Source: Bacteroidia bacterium (lineage in GTDB: Bacteria > Bacteroidota > Bacteroidia > Bacteroidales > VadinHA17). From it: a stretch of 64,000 nucleotides of DNA. The position numbers were made by a program, and so were the translations under genes. Positions 35,362 to 44,702 of the stretch are shown here, piece by piece. The stretch lies in the NCBI GenBank assembly GCA_026391555.1, contig JAPLEB010000039.1, forward strand, positions 42,006 to 106,005, in the 5' to 3' direction. Numbering within the stretch: the stretch's first letter is position 1; each line of letters begins with the position of its first letter. A model generated the notes under the pieces. The model had not been told where the DNA came from, did no database searches, and was given only the letters and a program-made list of their open reading frames with translations.

Positions 35362-36710
35362 ATAAACTTATTATCTGTGCAATTTCATCACAGTTCTTAT
35401 TACATGGGTCTTCCTTAGCTCAGGAAAAACCAAATATTATTGTAATATTGACTGACGACATGGGCTATAGCGATATTGGTTGTTATGGTGGTAAATTAAC
35501 CCTAACACCCAATATTGATAAACTGGCTCAGGAGGGTATTCAATTTACTCAGTATTACAGTGCTTCTCCCATCAGTTCCCCTTCGCGAACCGGTCTTTTG
35601 ACCGGCATGTATCCTGCAAAGTGGAACATTACAAGTTATTTGCAGACCCGCAAAGGTAACCGGGAATGTGAACAAGCTGATTACCTCAGCTCAGCAGCGC
35701 CATCGATTGCAAGAGCTTTAAAAACTGCCGGATATGCTACAGGTCACTTTGGAAAGTGGCACATGGGTGGAGGTCGCGATGTTGATAATGCTCCAGGAAT
35801 TAAGGAATATGGATTTGATGAATATTCCAGTACATGGGAAAGTCCTGACCCCGATCCAATAATCACATCATCAAATTGGATATGGGCTGGAACAGACAGT
35901 ATTAAGCGCTGGGATCGCACCGCTTATTTTGTTGACAGAACCCTGAACTTTATGGAACGTCACAAAGGGCAACCTTGCTTTATAAACCTATGGCCCGATG
36001 ATGTTCATACACCATGGGTGCCAAACCAGGAGCGTTTTGGACTTTACCCGAATGGGACAGAAGAAGAACTTGACCTTCGTGATGTTCTTAAGGAGTACGA
36101 CCGTCAGATCGGGCGTCTGATGGAAGGACTGAAAAACATGGGAATAGATAAAAATACCATTATAATATTTACAAGTGATAATGGTCCTTTACCAGCATTT
36201 AACGGAAGTCGTTCAGGAGGATACCGTGGCTCAAAACTTTCTCTTTACGAAGGGGGAACCCGGATGCCCTTTATTGTACGATGGCCGGCAAAAATAATAA
36301 AGGGGAAGATTGATAATAAATCGGTACTTTCTGCAACAGATCTTATTCCATCCTTTTGTTCAATTGCCGGTGCCATTATGCCTGAAGGATTTTCTTTTGA
36401 TGGTAAGGATAAAAGCAGTGTTTTGTCAGGAAAATCATCTGATGAAAAGCGCACACTGTTCTGGGAATATGGCAGAAATAACACTTCATTCAGATACCCC
36501 GAAGGAATAGATCGGAGTCCAAATCTCGCTATCCGTGAAGGCAAATGGAAGTTATTGATGAATTCAGATGGAACTGATATCCAACTTTATGATCTTGAAA
36601 AGGATAACAGGGAAACAACCAATATTATAAAAGAAAACCCGGAGATAGTTGAAAGATTGAAAATAAAATTGATAGCATGGAGAAAATCTTTAACACCCAA
36701 TATCGACTAA
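35358..36710 (+). CDS. Sulfatase, S1 family, serine-type
   Basis: A third complete sulfatase, 450 residues from the ATG at 35358. That start overlaps the previous stop (ATGA) and gives a proper signal peptide ending SLAQ near residue 22; an in-frame ATG at 35328 adds ten residues inside the previous gene and is less likely. TDDMGYSDIGCYGG is at about residues 32-45, the signature is S73-S-P-S-R77 with TGLLTG, and TSDNGPLPAF and EGGTRMPF complete the core. The C-terminus ends in a NIIKENPEIVERLK segment. It is the last gene of the utilisation locus. Confidence 0.93.
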   Translation: MNKLIICAISSQFLLHGSSLAQEKPNIIVILTDDMGYSDIGCYGGKLTLTPNIDKLAQEGIQFTQYYSASPISSPSRTGLLTGMYPAKWNITSYLQTRKGNRECEQADYLSSAAPSIARALKTAGYATGHFGKWHMGGGRDVDNAPGIKEYGFDEYSSTWESPDPDPIITSSNWIWAGTDSIKRWDRTAYFVDRTLNFMERHKGQPCFINLWPDDVHTPWVPNQERFGLYPNGTEEELDLRDVLKEYDRQIGRLMEGLKNMGIDKNTIIIFTSDNGPLPAFNGSRSGGYRGSKLSLYEGGTRMPFIVRWPAKIIKGKIDNKSVLSATDLIPSFCSIAGAIMPEGFSFDGKDKSSVLSGKSSDEKRTLFWEYGRNNTSFRYPEGIDRSPNLAIREGKWKLLMNSDGTDIQLYDLEKDNRETTNIIKENPEIVERLKIKLIAWRKSLTPNID

Positions 36711-36795
36711 TTTGCTACCCGGGGCATCAGCTTTACCAAAGGTTGAAAATAGAATCCAAGTATGTCAAATACATCCTGCGGCACCCTTTTTTACA

Positions 36796-37236
36796 TTATC
36801 GCCTGGTTTTAAAGAATCTCATCACTAATTCCCGACATTCTTTCTCCAGAACCCCGGAGTACACTTTCGTTTTTGGATGCAGTAACAAATCTGATATTGA
36901 TCTGTAGCCCTTCTTTTCATCCTTTGCCCCGTAGACCAATGCAGTTGCCTGACTCCAGCCGATAGCTCCGGCACACATCGCGCAGGGTTCAAGAGTAACA
37001 TAAATTGTGCAATCTGTAAGGTATTTGCCACCAAGCCAGTTTGTGGCAGCTGTAATAGCCTGCATCTCGGCATGTGCTGTCGGATCCTTTAATGTCTCAG
37101 TAAGATTATGAGCCCGTGCAATAATCATATCATTGCAAACCACCACCGCACCAACCGGAACCTCCTGTTTGTCAAATGCTTTTTCTGCTTCAGCCAGGGC
37201 CGTTCTCATATAGCTCTCTTCTTTGTTTTGAATCAT
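36796..37236 (-). CDS. tadA: tRNA-specific adenosine deaminase TadA
   Basis: TadA deaminates A34 to inosine in tRNA-Arg(ACG). The zinc and proton-transfer motif HAEMQAI is at about residues 57-63, and the PCAMCAGAI motif near residue 86 supplies the two cysteine ligands. The 146-residue length is normal for bacterial TadA. A guanine or cytosine deaminase paralogue is the main alternative, but the EVPVGAVVV start and the HAEMQAI wording favour TadA. It is divergent from aspS, another translation gene, and convergent with the sulfatase locus. Confidence 0.88.
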   Translation of the reverse strand: MIQNKEESYMRTALAEAEKAFDKQEVPVGAVVVCNDMIIARAHNLTETLKDPTAHAEMQAITAATNWLGGKYLTDCTIYVTLEPCAMCAGAIGWSQATALVYGAKDEKKGYRSISDLLLHPKTKVYSGVLEKECRELVMRFFKTRR

Positions 37237-37284
37237 AATTTTCAGGTTTGACCTCTAAAAGTAGAAAGAATATTGGGATTTACC

Positions 37285-37319
37285 TTTGTCTCGGCTATCT
37301 GATAATTTTCTTATTTTTG
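37285..37319 (+). promoter_or_regulatory. Promoter of aspS
   Basis: TTTG at 37285-37288 and TATTTTTG at 37312-37319 are separated by 23 bases, a full match to the Bacteroidota TTTG-N17-23-TAnnTTTG promoter. The -7 box ends 22 bases before the aspS ATG. This is the best promoter in the window. Confidence 0.75.
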
Positions 37320-37341
37320 CTTAAATATTAAAAGAAAAAAA

Positions 37342-39102
37342 ATGTACAGAACACACACATGCGGCGAGTTGAACATGAGTTTTATCGGGAAAGATGTTAT
37401 TCTATGCGGTTGGGTACAGAAATCGAGGGATCTTGGCGGAATGACTTTTGTTGATCTTCGTGACCGGTATGGGATAACCCAGCTCCTGTTTAACATGGAA
37501 ACAAATAATGAACTTTGTGAAAAAGCACGTAAATTAGGACGTGAGTTTGTTGTTCAGGCGAAAGGGAAAGTTAAAGAACGCAGTAATAAAAACCTGAAGA
37601 TTTTCACTGGTGAGATTGAAATTGATGTTGATGAACTGAATATTCTTAACAGGAGTGAAATTCCTCCTTTTACTATTGAAGAGGAGACCGACGGAGGCGA
37701 GGAGTTAAGAATGAAATACCGCTATTTAGACCTCAGAAGAACGTCTGTTAAGAACAATATTATTCTTCGTAACCGTATGTCGCAGGAAGTCCGTAAGTAC
37801 ATGGATTCTGTTGGATTTATTGAGGTTGAAACGCCTGTTCTTATTAAATCAACACCCGAAGGGGCACGCGACTTTGTAGTTCCTTCAAGGATGCAACCGG
37901 GTACCTTCTATGCATTGCCACAGTCGCCGCAGACATTAAAACAATTATTGATGGTAGCAGGGTTTGATAAATATTTTCAGATTGTAAAGTGTTTCAGGGA
38001 TGAAGACTTGCGGGCCGACAGGCAGCCTGAGTTTTCACAAATCGACTGTGAAATGTCGTTTGTTGAAAGAGATGATATCCTGAATACCTTCGAAGGGCTG
38101 GCAAAATATCTCTTCAGACAGATTAAAGGTATTGAATTCTCTGAACCGTTTATCAGATTGCCTTATAGTGAAGCCATGGAATTCTATGGTTCAGATAAGC
38201 CTGATCTTCGTTTTGGAATGAGGTTCACAGAATTAACGGGAACAGTAAAAGGGCATGATTTTGCAGTATTTGATACTTCAGAATATGTTGGAGGTATTTG
38301 TGCGGAAGGCAGTTCAGAATATACCAGAAAACAGCTTGATGAACTGACTGAGTTTGTGAAAAAGCCGCAGGTAGGAGCAAAGGGACTCGTTTATGTAAAG
38401 TATAATGCCGATTGCACCTTAAAGTCGTCAGTTGACAGGTATTATTCCAGGGAGGATATGAAGAAATGGGCTGGTATCATGAATGCAAAACCCGGAGACC
38501 TGATATTGATTCTGTCTGGGGAAAAGAAGAAAACTTTAACTGCTCTTTCTGAATTACGGCTTGAAATGGGGAACAGGCTGGGATTAAGGAAGAAAGATAA
38601 GTTCATTCCATTATGGGTCGTTGATTTCCCGCTTCTTGAGTGGGATGAAGAGTCGAAGAGATTTTATGCAATGCATCATCCCTTCACTTCTCCAATACCG
38701 GAAGATATGCCTTTGATGGAAACAGATCCTGGTAAAGTAAGAGCCAATGCATACGACCTTGTGATTAATGGTGTGGAGATAGGAGGAGGATCGATCAGAA
38801 TTCATGATGCTGCCGTTCAGAAACTGATGTTCAAAGTTCTTGGCTTCAGCGATGAAGAGGCTAATGAGCAATTTGGATTTTTATTGAATGCCTTTAAATT
38901 CGGGGCTCCCCCTCATGGAGGAATTGCCTTCGGATTTGACAGGTGGGTTGCAATGTTCGGAGGGCAGGATTCTATCCGTGATTTTATTGCATTCCCAAAA
39001 AATAATTCGGGAAGAGATGTGATGCTTGAAACTCCAGCGCCAATTTCGAACCAGCAACTAAATGAGCTCAGGTTGATAATAAAAACAGGAAAATCAGGTT
39101 GA
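37342..39102 (+). CDS. aspS: Aspartyl-tRNA synthetase
   Basis: Class II synthetase charging tRNA-Asp. The N-terminal OB-fold anticodon domain ([20 protein letters not shown], about residues 26-45) precedes the catalytic domain with motif 2 ([19 protein letters not shown], about residues 217-235) and motif 3 ([13 protein letters not shown] near residue 522). A GAD insertion domain is present between motifs 2 and 3, as in bacterial AspRS. At 586 residues the protein is full length. Confidence 0.97.
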   Translation: MYRTHTCGELNMSFIGKDVILCGWVQKSRDLGGMTFVDLRDRYGITQLLFNMETNNELCEKARKLGREFVVQAKGKVKERSNKNLKIFTGEIEIDVDELNILNRSEIPPFTIEEETDGGEELRMKYRYLDLRRTSVKNNIILRNRMSQEVRKYMDSVGFIEVETPVLIKSTPEGARDFVVPSRMQPGTFYALPQSPQTLKQLLMVAGFDKYFQIVKCFRDEDLRADRQPEFSQIDCEMSFVERDDILNTFEGLAKYLFRQIKGIEFSEPFIRLPYSEAMEFYGSDKPDLRFGMRFTELTGTVKGHDFAVFDTSEYVGGICAEGSSEYTRKQLDELTEFVKKPQVGAKGLVYVKYNADCTLKSSVDRYYSREDMKKWAGIMNAKPGDLILILSGEKKKTLTALSELRLEMGNRLGLRKKDKFIPLWVVDFPLLEWDEESKRFYAMHHPFTSPIPEDMPLMETDPGKVRANAYDLVINGVEIGGGSIRIHDAAVQKLMFKVLGFSDEEANEQFGFLLNAFKFGAPPHGGIAFGFDRWVAMFGGQDSIRDFIAFPKNNSGRDVMLETPAPISNQQLNELRLIIKTGKSG

Positions 39103-39158
39103 TTATTATTTCCTTAAGGTAACCCTGATAAGATTAACTAAATATTACTCCGTTGGCA

Positions 39159-39175
39159 CCGGGCTTCCGGCCCGG
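39159..39175. terminator. GC hairpin between convergent aspS and miaB
   Basis: CCGGGC at 39159-39164 pairs with GCCCGG at 39170-39175 around TTCCG, directly next to the miaB stop. There is no clear T run on either side, so it may be a structural element or repeat and not an intrinsic terminator. Confidence 0.35.
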
Positions 39176-39176
39176 G

Positions 39177-40502
39177 TTAAATGCTTTTGCCTATAAGAGT
39201 TGCTGAAGTACACCTTTCAATCAAAATCTTCACATATTCACCCTTTTTAAGGTCCCCTGCCGGAAATACTACAACCTTATTCTGGGAAGTGCGCCCCGAT
39301 AAATATTCATCAGATCTTTTCGAAAATCCCTCAATAAGAACATCAAAGACTTTTCCAATATCGTTTTTTTTGGATTTTGCTGAAAGCTTATTTTGAAGCG
39401 CGATCATTTCACTTAGCCTTTCTGATTTTATATCTTCAGGAACATCATCTAAATATTTTCTTGCCGCCTTTGTACCAGGTCTTTCACTATACTTAAACAT
39501 ATAAGCAAAATCAAAACCAGTCAATTCCATTAGTGAGAGGGATTCTTCATGATCCTCTCTTGTTTCGGTGCAAAATCCTGTTATCATATCGGTCGACAGG
39601 GCACATTCAGGAATTATGATACGTATTGCATTAACTCGATCCATATACCATTCCCTTGAATATTCACGGTTCATAAGCTTAAGAATGTGGCTGCTTCCGC
39701 TCTGAGCCGGCAAATGGATGTGATTACATATATTTTCATGCCTGGCAATTGTATGCAGAAGGTCATCTGAAATATCTTTTGGATGAGAAGTCGAAAACCT
39801 TACCCGCAGCATGGGATTCACCATTGCGACTTTTTCCAGAAGTTCAGGAAAACCGATTGACTGGTCGTCATTCTTCCATTTATATGAATCAACATTCTGC
39901 CCGAGCAGTGTAACTTCTCTGTAACCCATGTCAACTAGCTCTTTAACCTCTTTCAGAACAGATACTGGATTGCGGCTTCTTTCAGCCCCACGCACGTAAG
40001 GGACAACACAGTAAGCACACATGTTATTACAGCCCCTCATTATTGAAACAAAAGATGAGACTCCGTTTTTATCCATTCTTACCGGTGATATATCAGCATA
40101 GGTTTCCTCACGGGAGAGTAAAACATTTACAGCTTTATGACCGGCCTCGGCTTCGGCAATCAGAAGAGGTAACTCGCGGTAAGCATCGGGGCCAACTACC
40201 AGATCAACCAGATGGTTCGTTTCAAGCAGTTTCTCCTTCAACCTTTCAGCCATACATCCGATTATTCCGATTTTTACATCATTCTTCCTCTTTTTCAGAT
40301 GGCTTATAGCTTTAAGACGGCCCCAGATACGTTGTTCAGCATTATCACGGATTGAACAGGTATTTATTAATATTAATCCGGCATTATTAATATTCTTAGT
40401 CGTTTCATATCCGGCATCTGAAAGGATAGATACAACAACTTCACTGTCAGCAACATTCATCTGACAACCATAAGTTTCTATATATATTTTCTTCATCATC
40501 AT
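39177..40502 (-). CDS. miaB: tRNA-2-methylthio-N6-dimethylallyladenosine synthase MiaB
   Basis: A radical-SAM enzyme that adds the methylthio group to A37 of tRNAs. The N-terminal ETYGCQMNVADSE motif and later NTCSIRDNA and IGCMAERL supply the three cysteines of the auxiliary cluster. The radical-SAM motif is in CNNMCAYCVVPYVRG near residue 160. A C-terminal TRAM domain ends the protein. I start at MMMKKIYIE (40502); an in-frame ATG at 40520 would add six residues before the conserved start. The sibling RimO has different surrounding motifs. Confidence 0.94.
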   Translation of the reverse strand: MMMKKIYIETYGCQMNVADSEVVVSILSDAGYETTKNINNAGLILINTCSIRDNAEQRIWGRLKAISHLKKRKNDVKIGIIGCMAERLKEKLLETNHLVDLVVGPDAYRELPLLIAEAEAGHKAVNVLLSREETYADISPVRMDKNGVSSFVSIMRGCNNMCAYCVVPYVRGAERSRNPVSVLKEVKELVDMGYREVTLLGQNVDSYKWKNDDQSIGFPELLEKVAMVNPMLRVRFSTSHPKDISDDLLHTIARHENICNHIHLPAQSGSSHILKLMNREYSREWYMDRVNAIRIIIPECALSTDMITGFCTETREDHEESLSLMELTGFDFAYMFKYSERPGTKAARKYLDDVPEDIKSERLSEMIALQNKLSAKSKKNDIGKVFDVLIEGFSKRSDEYLSGRTSQNKVVVFPAGDLKKGEYVKILIERCTSATLIGKSI

Positions 40503-40524
40503 AGTAACCTCAGATAACAAAATG

Positions 40525-40552
40525 GTGTTCCGTGTTCCGTGTTCCGTGTTTA
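40525..40552 (+). repeat. Heptamer tandem repeat (GTGTTCC)n
   Basis: GTGTTCC occurs three times without a break at 40525-40545, followed by GTGTTTA. Octamer-like AGTCTCTT and AGTCTATT units follow at 40563-40578, then low-complexity C-rich and ATTC-rich sequence to about 40650. It occupies the spacer between miaB and yebC; no gene is there. Confidence 0.85.
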
Positions 40553-40692
40553 GCTGTATCTCAGTCTCTTAGTCTATTAGTCCCCCCTTCTCCCACGCTC
40601 CCACTCTACCCTTCATTCATTCTTCCATCAATCCATTCATCACCAATCCCGCACAAATCTATAAAGTATGAACGAGGTATGAAAGAATTATT

Positions 40693-40700
40693 TAAATTTG
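40693..40700 (+). promoter_or_regulatory. Possible -7 box for yebC
   Basis: TAAATTTG matches TAnnTTTG and ends 26 bases before the yebC ATG. No convincing -33 box is seen. Confidence 0.4.
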
Positions 40701-40726
40701 CATTCTGTATTATAAATATTTTTAGT

Positions 40727-41470
40727 ATGTCAGGTCATAGTAAATGGTCAACCATTAAGCGGAAGAAAGGTGCAATAGATGCAAAAAGGGGAAAGAAATT
40801 TACCAAAATTATCAAGGAGATATTAATTGCTGCAAAAGAGGGAGGCAGCGATCCCGAATCTAATGCACGGCTCAGACTTGCTGTCCAGAACGCGAAAGGT
40901 GCTAATATGCCTAAAGACAATATTGAAAGAGCGATCAAGAAAGCTACGGCTGCAGATGCTGAAAGTTTCACCGAGACTTCATTTGAGGGGTATGGACCAT
41001 GCGGTGTCGCGGTATTTGTAGAGTGTCTTACTGATAACAATAACAGGACAGTGGCTTCTGTAAGGTCAGCTTTCAATAAGCATGGAGGTAACCTTGGAAC
41101 TAATGGATCACTGAGCTTCCTTTTTGACAGAAAGGGCATTTTTACTATTAAAAATGAAGGATTTTCTCTTGAAGATGTTGAACTTGAAATGATTGATGCC
41201 GGTGCAGAAGATTTTGAAATTGACGGTGAAATGATTACTGTTGCATGTGCTAAAGAAGATTTCGGAAGCGTTAACAGGAAGCTTAATGAATTAGGTATTG
41301 AATCTGAAGAAGCCGGATTAAAAAGGATTCCCAACGACACTAAAAAGCTTGACCTGGAATCTGCAAGAAAAGTTCTCAGACTTATAGATTCACTTGAAGA
41401 TGATGATGATATCCAATTTGTATATCATAACCTTGAGATGACTGACGAACTGGCAGCAGAATTGGGATAG
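40727..41470 (+). CDS. yebC: YebC/PmpR-family regulator or translation factor
   Basis: A TACO1/YebC-family protein; members act as DNA-binding regulators or help ribosomes through proline stretches. The start at 40727 gives the conserved N-terminus MSGHSKWSTIKRKKGAIDA; an open frame continues upstream to 40532 but crosses heptamer repeats and is not coding. The family motifs AKGANMPKDNIERAIKK and FEGYGPCGVAVFVE are present, and the length of 247 residues is standard. It is convergent with the STELLO-like gene, 30 bases apart. Confidence 0.94.
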   Translation: MSGHSKWSTIKRKKGAIDAKRGKKFTKIIKEILIAAKEGGSDPESNARLRLAVQNAKGANMPKDNIERAIKKATAADAESFTETSFEGYGPCGVAVFVECLTDNNNRTVASVRSAFNKHGGNLGTNGSLSFLFDRKGIFTIKNEGFSLEDVELEMIDAGAEDFEIDGEMITVACAKEDFGSVNRKLNELGIESEEAGLKRIPNDTKKLDLESARKVLRLIDSLEDDDDIQFVYHNLEMTDELAAELG

Positions 41471-41493
41471 AAATTTTCAAAGTAACATAATTC

Positions 41494-41513
41494 AACCAAT
41501 TTATTTATTGGTT
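41494..41513. terminator. Possible shared hairpin at convergent gene ends
   Basis: AACCAAT at 41494-41500 pairs perfectly with ATTGGTT at 41507-41513 around TTATTT. It covers the stop of the STELLO-like gene and follows yebC by 24 bases. No long T run follows on either strand. Confidence 0.3.
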
Positions 41514-42517
41514 AATGATTTTATATCCTTCAACCAGGCATCTAAAAGTATAATTTCATGGTGACCTACAAGTCCCAACCCGATCAATTTCTGATAACAC
41601 TGTATCATATTTACGGAAATATTCTCAATGCCTTCTTTTAATCTTAATTCTTTGAGGCAATTGAATATTAGTGCATTGTTATTGTAACCAGAAATCTCAT
41701 CGCGAAAATCATTCATTAAATTATGATCATTTCGCTGTTGCATCACCGTGCTTTGATGAAACAAAATTGGCCATCCGCATGTCCAGGCAATACGTTGTGC
41801 TACAAAAGAACGCCAAATATCAGTCATTCTGAAACTACAATAAGAAGGTAGATATAAAAGCGTAAAAGCTTCCTTAAACCAGGTTGTGTTCTGGCTGTTA
41901 AATGGGCAAAAGGAGTTGTTGCCTAACGCAATATTTTCTGCTTTGTTGAATGTAATGGGCAAAGGCAAAATAAGTCTGTATATCGCATCAACGTCAGGAT
42001 TTTCGTCTGCTAATCCCTGCTGTATCGGACACTCAACAGGTATTTGCGCTTCAAGATCCGGTAAATTATCATGAATATTTTCAAGAGCAAAACCTCTTGG
42101 CCAGACATGAACATCCGTAAAATATTTATATATATTTACCCAACCCTTGTTGCTCAATAAGTGAGCATTTACCAGCTTTGTTCTATTGTTCCAGAAACCG
42201 GATAAAGGTAAATTATCATCATCGGTTTCGATAATTATTTCAGCTCCCGATAAAATGGCTATTAAATACCCCAGGTTTTTACGGGCATAGTGTTTCAACG
42301 GTAAAATTTTGGCTAATTCAAAATCCAGGTTTTGTTGACGTTCAATTGAATAAAAATTGCACCCTTCCAAAAAAAAATCTGCCGGGCTTTTTGTATCACC
42401 CACCACAATAAAAGGCATGTTACGCAGTGAACATTCCCCTGCAAGCTTCTTCAAACCGGGATGATCCTGCTGAGCGATAGAAGTAATGACTAAAAAAGTA
42501 TGATCCATTTTGATCAT
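41501..42517 (-). CDS. STELLO-like (DUF288) glycosyltransferase
   Basis: A 338-residue protein resembling the STELLO glycosyltransferase family (DUF288), best known from plant Golgi proteins that affect cellulose synthase and also found in nematodes and some microbes. Matching features are VVGDTKSP near residue 36, HYARKNLGYLIAI near residue 76, the metal-binding-type ETDDDN near residue 96, WVNIYKYF and WPRGFALENI, and PIQQGLADENPDVDAIYRL near residue 165. No signal peptide or membrane helix is seen. The start overlaps the upstream GT2 stop by four bases (ATGA). Activity in bacteria is not known to me; the donor and acceptor are open. Confidence 0.78.
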   Translation of the reverse strand: MIKMDHTFLVITSIAQQDHPGLKKLAGECSLRNMPFIVVGDTKSPADFFLEGCNFYSIERQQNLDFELAKILPLKHYARKNLGYLIAILSGAEIIIETDDDNLPLSGFWNNRTKLVNAHLLSNKGWVNIYKYFTDVHVWPRGFALENIHDNLPDLEAQIPVECPIQQGLADENPDVDAIYRLILPLPITFNKAENIALGNNSFCPFNSQNTTWFKEAFTLLYLPSYCSFRMTDIWRSFVAQRIAWTCGWPILFHQSTVMQQRNDHNLMNDFRDEISGYNNNALIFNCLKELRLKEGIENISVNMIQCYQKLIGLGLVGHHEIILLDAWLKDIKSLTNK

Positions 42518-43245
42518 TTTATTACAGGGGCTTTAAATTTCAATCGAAGAAAGAAATAATGAAACAACACATCAAATGAATTATAAATTGCTTTTTTAGA
42601 AACACTTGGAGAAGGAGCCCTGTAATGAATCGGAATTTCCGCATAACGGGTTTTACGAAGCAGATAGCGTAACTCTGTTTGGTAAAAATGAGCCTTTGAT
42701 AATAAATTGTATGCTGCAAATTTTTCAACAATGTTGGCATGAAACCCTTGAAAGCCTGATGTCATATCATACATTTTTGTTCCCAGCAACAAATTAGAAA
42801 GGATGGTCCCTGTCTTAGACAAAAATGTGCGTTTCCATGTAGAATCACAAATAGATCCTCCATTTATAAAACGACTACCAAATGCACATTCGTTCCCTTC
42901 ATTTAATACCCTCAAAAACATAGGCAAAGCTTTAGGGTCGTGCGATAATCCGGCATCCATCTCGATAATGAATCCGTGTTTGTTTTTCAAAGCTTCTTTA
43001 TATCCACTTAAATATGCATCAACTACGTTTTTATTTTCCGGAGACCAAACCGTAATAAATCGATTATCGTTTGCAGAAAGATTGTTGCATAATTCCAGTG
43101 TATTATCTTTTGACACCTTATCGACAACAAAATATACTCGCCCACATTCAAGTTTATCTAAAACATTTGTCAGGGAAGAAACAAATGGATGAAAATCTTC
43201 CGATTCATTTGCCATTGGAATTACTACTGCAAAATCAAATTTCAT
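42514..43245 (-). CDS. Family 2 glycosyltransferase, dolichyl-phosphate-mannose-synthase-like
   Basis: A GT2 enzyme of 243 residues that would transfer sugar from a nucleotide donor to a polyprenyl phosphate or lipid. The N-terminal VVIPMANES motif opens the GT-A fold, the metal-binding motif is MDAGLSHDP (about residues 96-104), and the GSRFINGG segment near residue 122 is typical of DPM1/polyprenol-phosphate sugar synthases. There is no long C-terminal membrane region. A polyprenyl-phosphate sugar made by this enzyme could feed the GT87-type membrane protein encoded 102 bases upstream; that link is inference. Confidence 0.87.
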   Translation of the reverse strand: MKFDFAVVIPMANESEDFHPFVSSLTNVLDKLECGRVYFVVDKVSKDNTLELCNNLSANDNRFITVWSPENKNVVDAYLSGYKEALKNKHGFIIEMDAGLSHDPKALPMFLRVLNEGNECAFGSRFINGGSICDSTWKRTFLSKTGTILSNLLLGTKMYDMTSGFQGFHANIVEKFAAYNLLSKAHFYQTELRYLLRKTRYAEIPIHYRAPSPSVSKKAIYNSFDVLFHYFFLRLKFKAPVIK

Positions 43246-43347
43246 TATGAATATTATTTAAAGCGCCTGTGATTATAACTTTTTTCAATGCTGCTATTTT
43301 AGACAAATGTATTATTTTCAACTGAACACAGCGGCAAATATTGTACA

Positions 43348-44529
43348 TTAAGAAGTAAGACGTGAAGTAAAAGTTTTATAAACCATAATCCCCCAGGTAA
43401 TTGTGAATATTATTATGCCCAGATTAAGCTTTGCGAGTATAAAATTCGATATTACCCACGGACAAAGAATATCGATTGGTAAAATTCCCAGCAACACAAA
43501 ATTTATCCATAATAGCACTTTATCTGTCCGGGTGGGTATGGAGCACAAATACCAGATTGCATAGCCAACCACAGCAATAACGTATGTATGCCTTTCAGAG
43601 CCTACACTAAAGAGAATGGCCCAACTCATGATAATGCCAAGAAACTGAGCCCGGTGTAATAACGATTCTTTAAACAACGTCAGTTTTAAAAAGGTGAATG
43701 CAAGGATCACGAAAAACACTCCTAACGAAATTAACCCCACAAAGGGTTCTATGGAATTATATAATAGACAAACCGGACGGTAAATGCTAAAACGGAGCAA
43801 AGCTTCTGAATGGTCCATAACTTTCACAATCCACGATTGATAATACACTACCAGTTCATTTACAGGAATATGAACCAGAGGAAAAAGGAAAAACACAATT
43901 CCTATAAGTACAGCATACAGCGCATTCTTCCAAAATCCCGGATAAAACAATAACATCGCTATCTGAAAAATTCCAAATACTTTCGTAAAGCCTGATAAGA
44001 AAATAAGTAATACGGCCCAAAACCCCTGTTTCTTCTCAAGCAGGGTAAATGAAAACAGGAACATGGCAGCGACTACAGGATTAAACTGAATTGATAAAAG
44101 GGTGGCAAAAAGTAATAAAGCTGTGAAGAAAAAAATGAATTTTTTCTTCACAAAACTAAATTGAGCAGGCAGGGTAAAAACAGAAAAGTAAAATAGTGTA
44201 TATGTAAAAATATTCCAACAGAATACGCCAAGCCATCCTGGTAAATGTGCAAATGGAGTAAATAAGATCGAGAATAGCGGACCGTAAAGAAAGTTATCGA
44301 GAGGTTTTCCCAGGACTGACAAGTGTTTCCAGTCAGAATATGGATTAATACCTGTCCAAAAATCAATCGATCCGTAAGAAAAAATCTGAAAATTGTTATA
44401 AGACAACCGGATCACCTCTTTAAAGGTAATTAAAAAGGCGAAGAAAAGGCCAATAAGATAGACCCTTCTTTTGGTTTTGGTCAATTTACTTATTCTCGTC
44501 AAAAATTTAGTTATCATTAAATTAGTCAT
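43348..44529 (-). CDS. GT87-like (DUF2029) integral membrane glycosyltransferase
   Basis: A polytopic membrane protein of 393 residues with about ten hydrophobic segments. The first periplasmic loop contains DFWTGINPYSDW followed by NFLYGPLFSILFTPFAHLP, the arrangement of GT-C enzymes of family GT87 that use polyprenyl-phosphate sugar donors. It is the first gene of the three-gene minus-strand block with a GT2 and a STELLO-like protein. A role in making a surface glycan or glycolipid is likely; the sugar is unknown. Confidence 0.82.
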   Translation of the reverse strand: MTNLMITKFLTRISKLTKTKRRVYLIGLFFAFLITFKEVIRLSYNNFQIFSYGSIDFWTGINPYSDWKHLSVLGKPLDNFLYGPLFSILFTPFAHLPGWLGVFCWNIFTYTLFYFSVFTLPAQFSFVKKKFIFFFTALLLFATLLSIQFNPVVAAMFLFSFTLLEKKQGFWAVLLIFLSGFTKVFGIFQIAMLLFYPGFWKNALYAVLIGIVFFLFPLVHIPVNELVVYYQSWIVKVMDHSEALLRFSIYRPVCLLYNSIEPFVGLISLGVFFVILAFTFLKLTLFKESLLHRAQFLGIIMSWAILFSVGSERHTYVIAVVGYAIWYLCSIPTRTDKVLLWINFVLLGILPIDILCPWVISNFILAKLNLGIIIFTITWGIMVYKTFTSRLTS

Positions 44530-44569
44530 TACTAACCTTTATTCATAAATATTATTAATCCATAGGTTC

Positions 44570-44620
44570 CCTTTGTGAAAAAAAATAACCACAAAGGAGC
44601 TCAAAGTATTACACAAAGGT
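44570..44620. repeat. Inverted and direct CACAAAGG repeats
   Basis: CCTTTGTG at 44570-44577 pairs with CACAAAGG at 44590-44597, and a further ACACAAAGG lies at 44611-44619. The arrangement echoes the CTCTGTG/CACAGAG element at 5624-5675. It lies in the 185-base divergent spacer before the SPOR gene. Confidence 0.5.
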
Positions 44621-44702
44621 TCACAAAATTTATGAAAAGGAAAAGTTTGGAGAATAAATACAAAAACCGGGGAATCCATTTTTAAATCTGTCTGCGAATT
44701 GT

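Noticed and set aside
36677..36907. Small plus-strand ORF after the last sulfatase
   Set aside because: It overlaps the sulfatase 3' end and runs antisense into tadA; no motif is visible.
39150..39180. tRNA or structured RNA between aspS and miaB
   Set aside because: Only one short GC hairpin is present; there is no cloverleaf or anticodon arm.
40532..40726. N-terminal extension of 65 codons on yebC
   Set aside because: It crosses GTGTTCC heptamers and C-rich low-complexity sequence; the conserved YebC N-terminus begins at the ATG at 40727.
40735..41340. Minus-strand open frame of 201 codons
   Set aside because: It is the complement of yebC; its serine/leucine-rich translation is typical of an antisense shadow.
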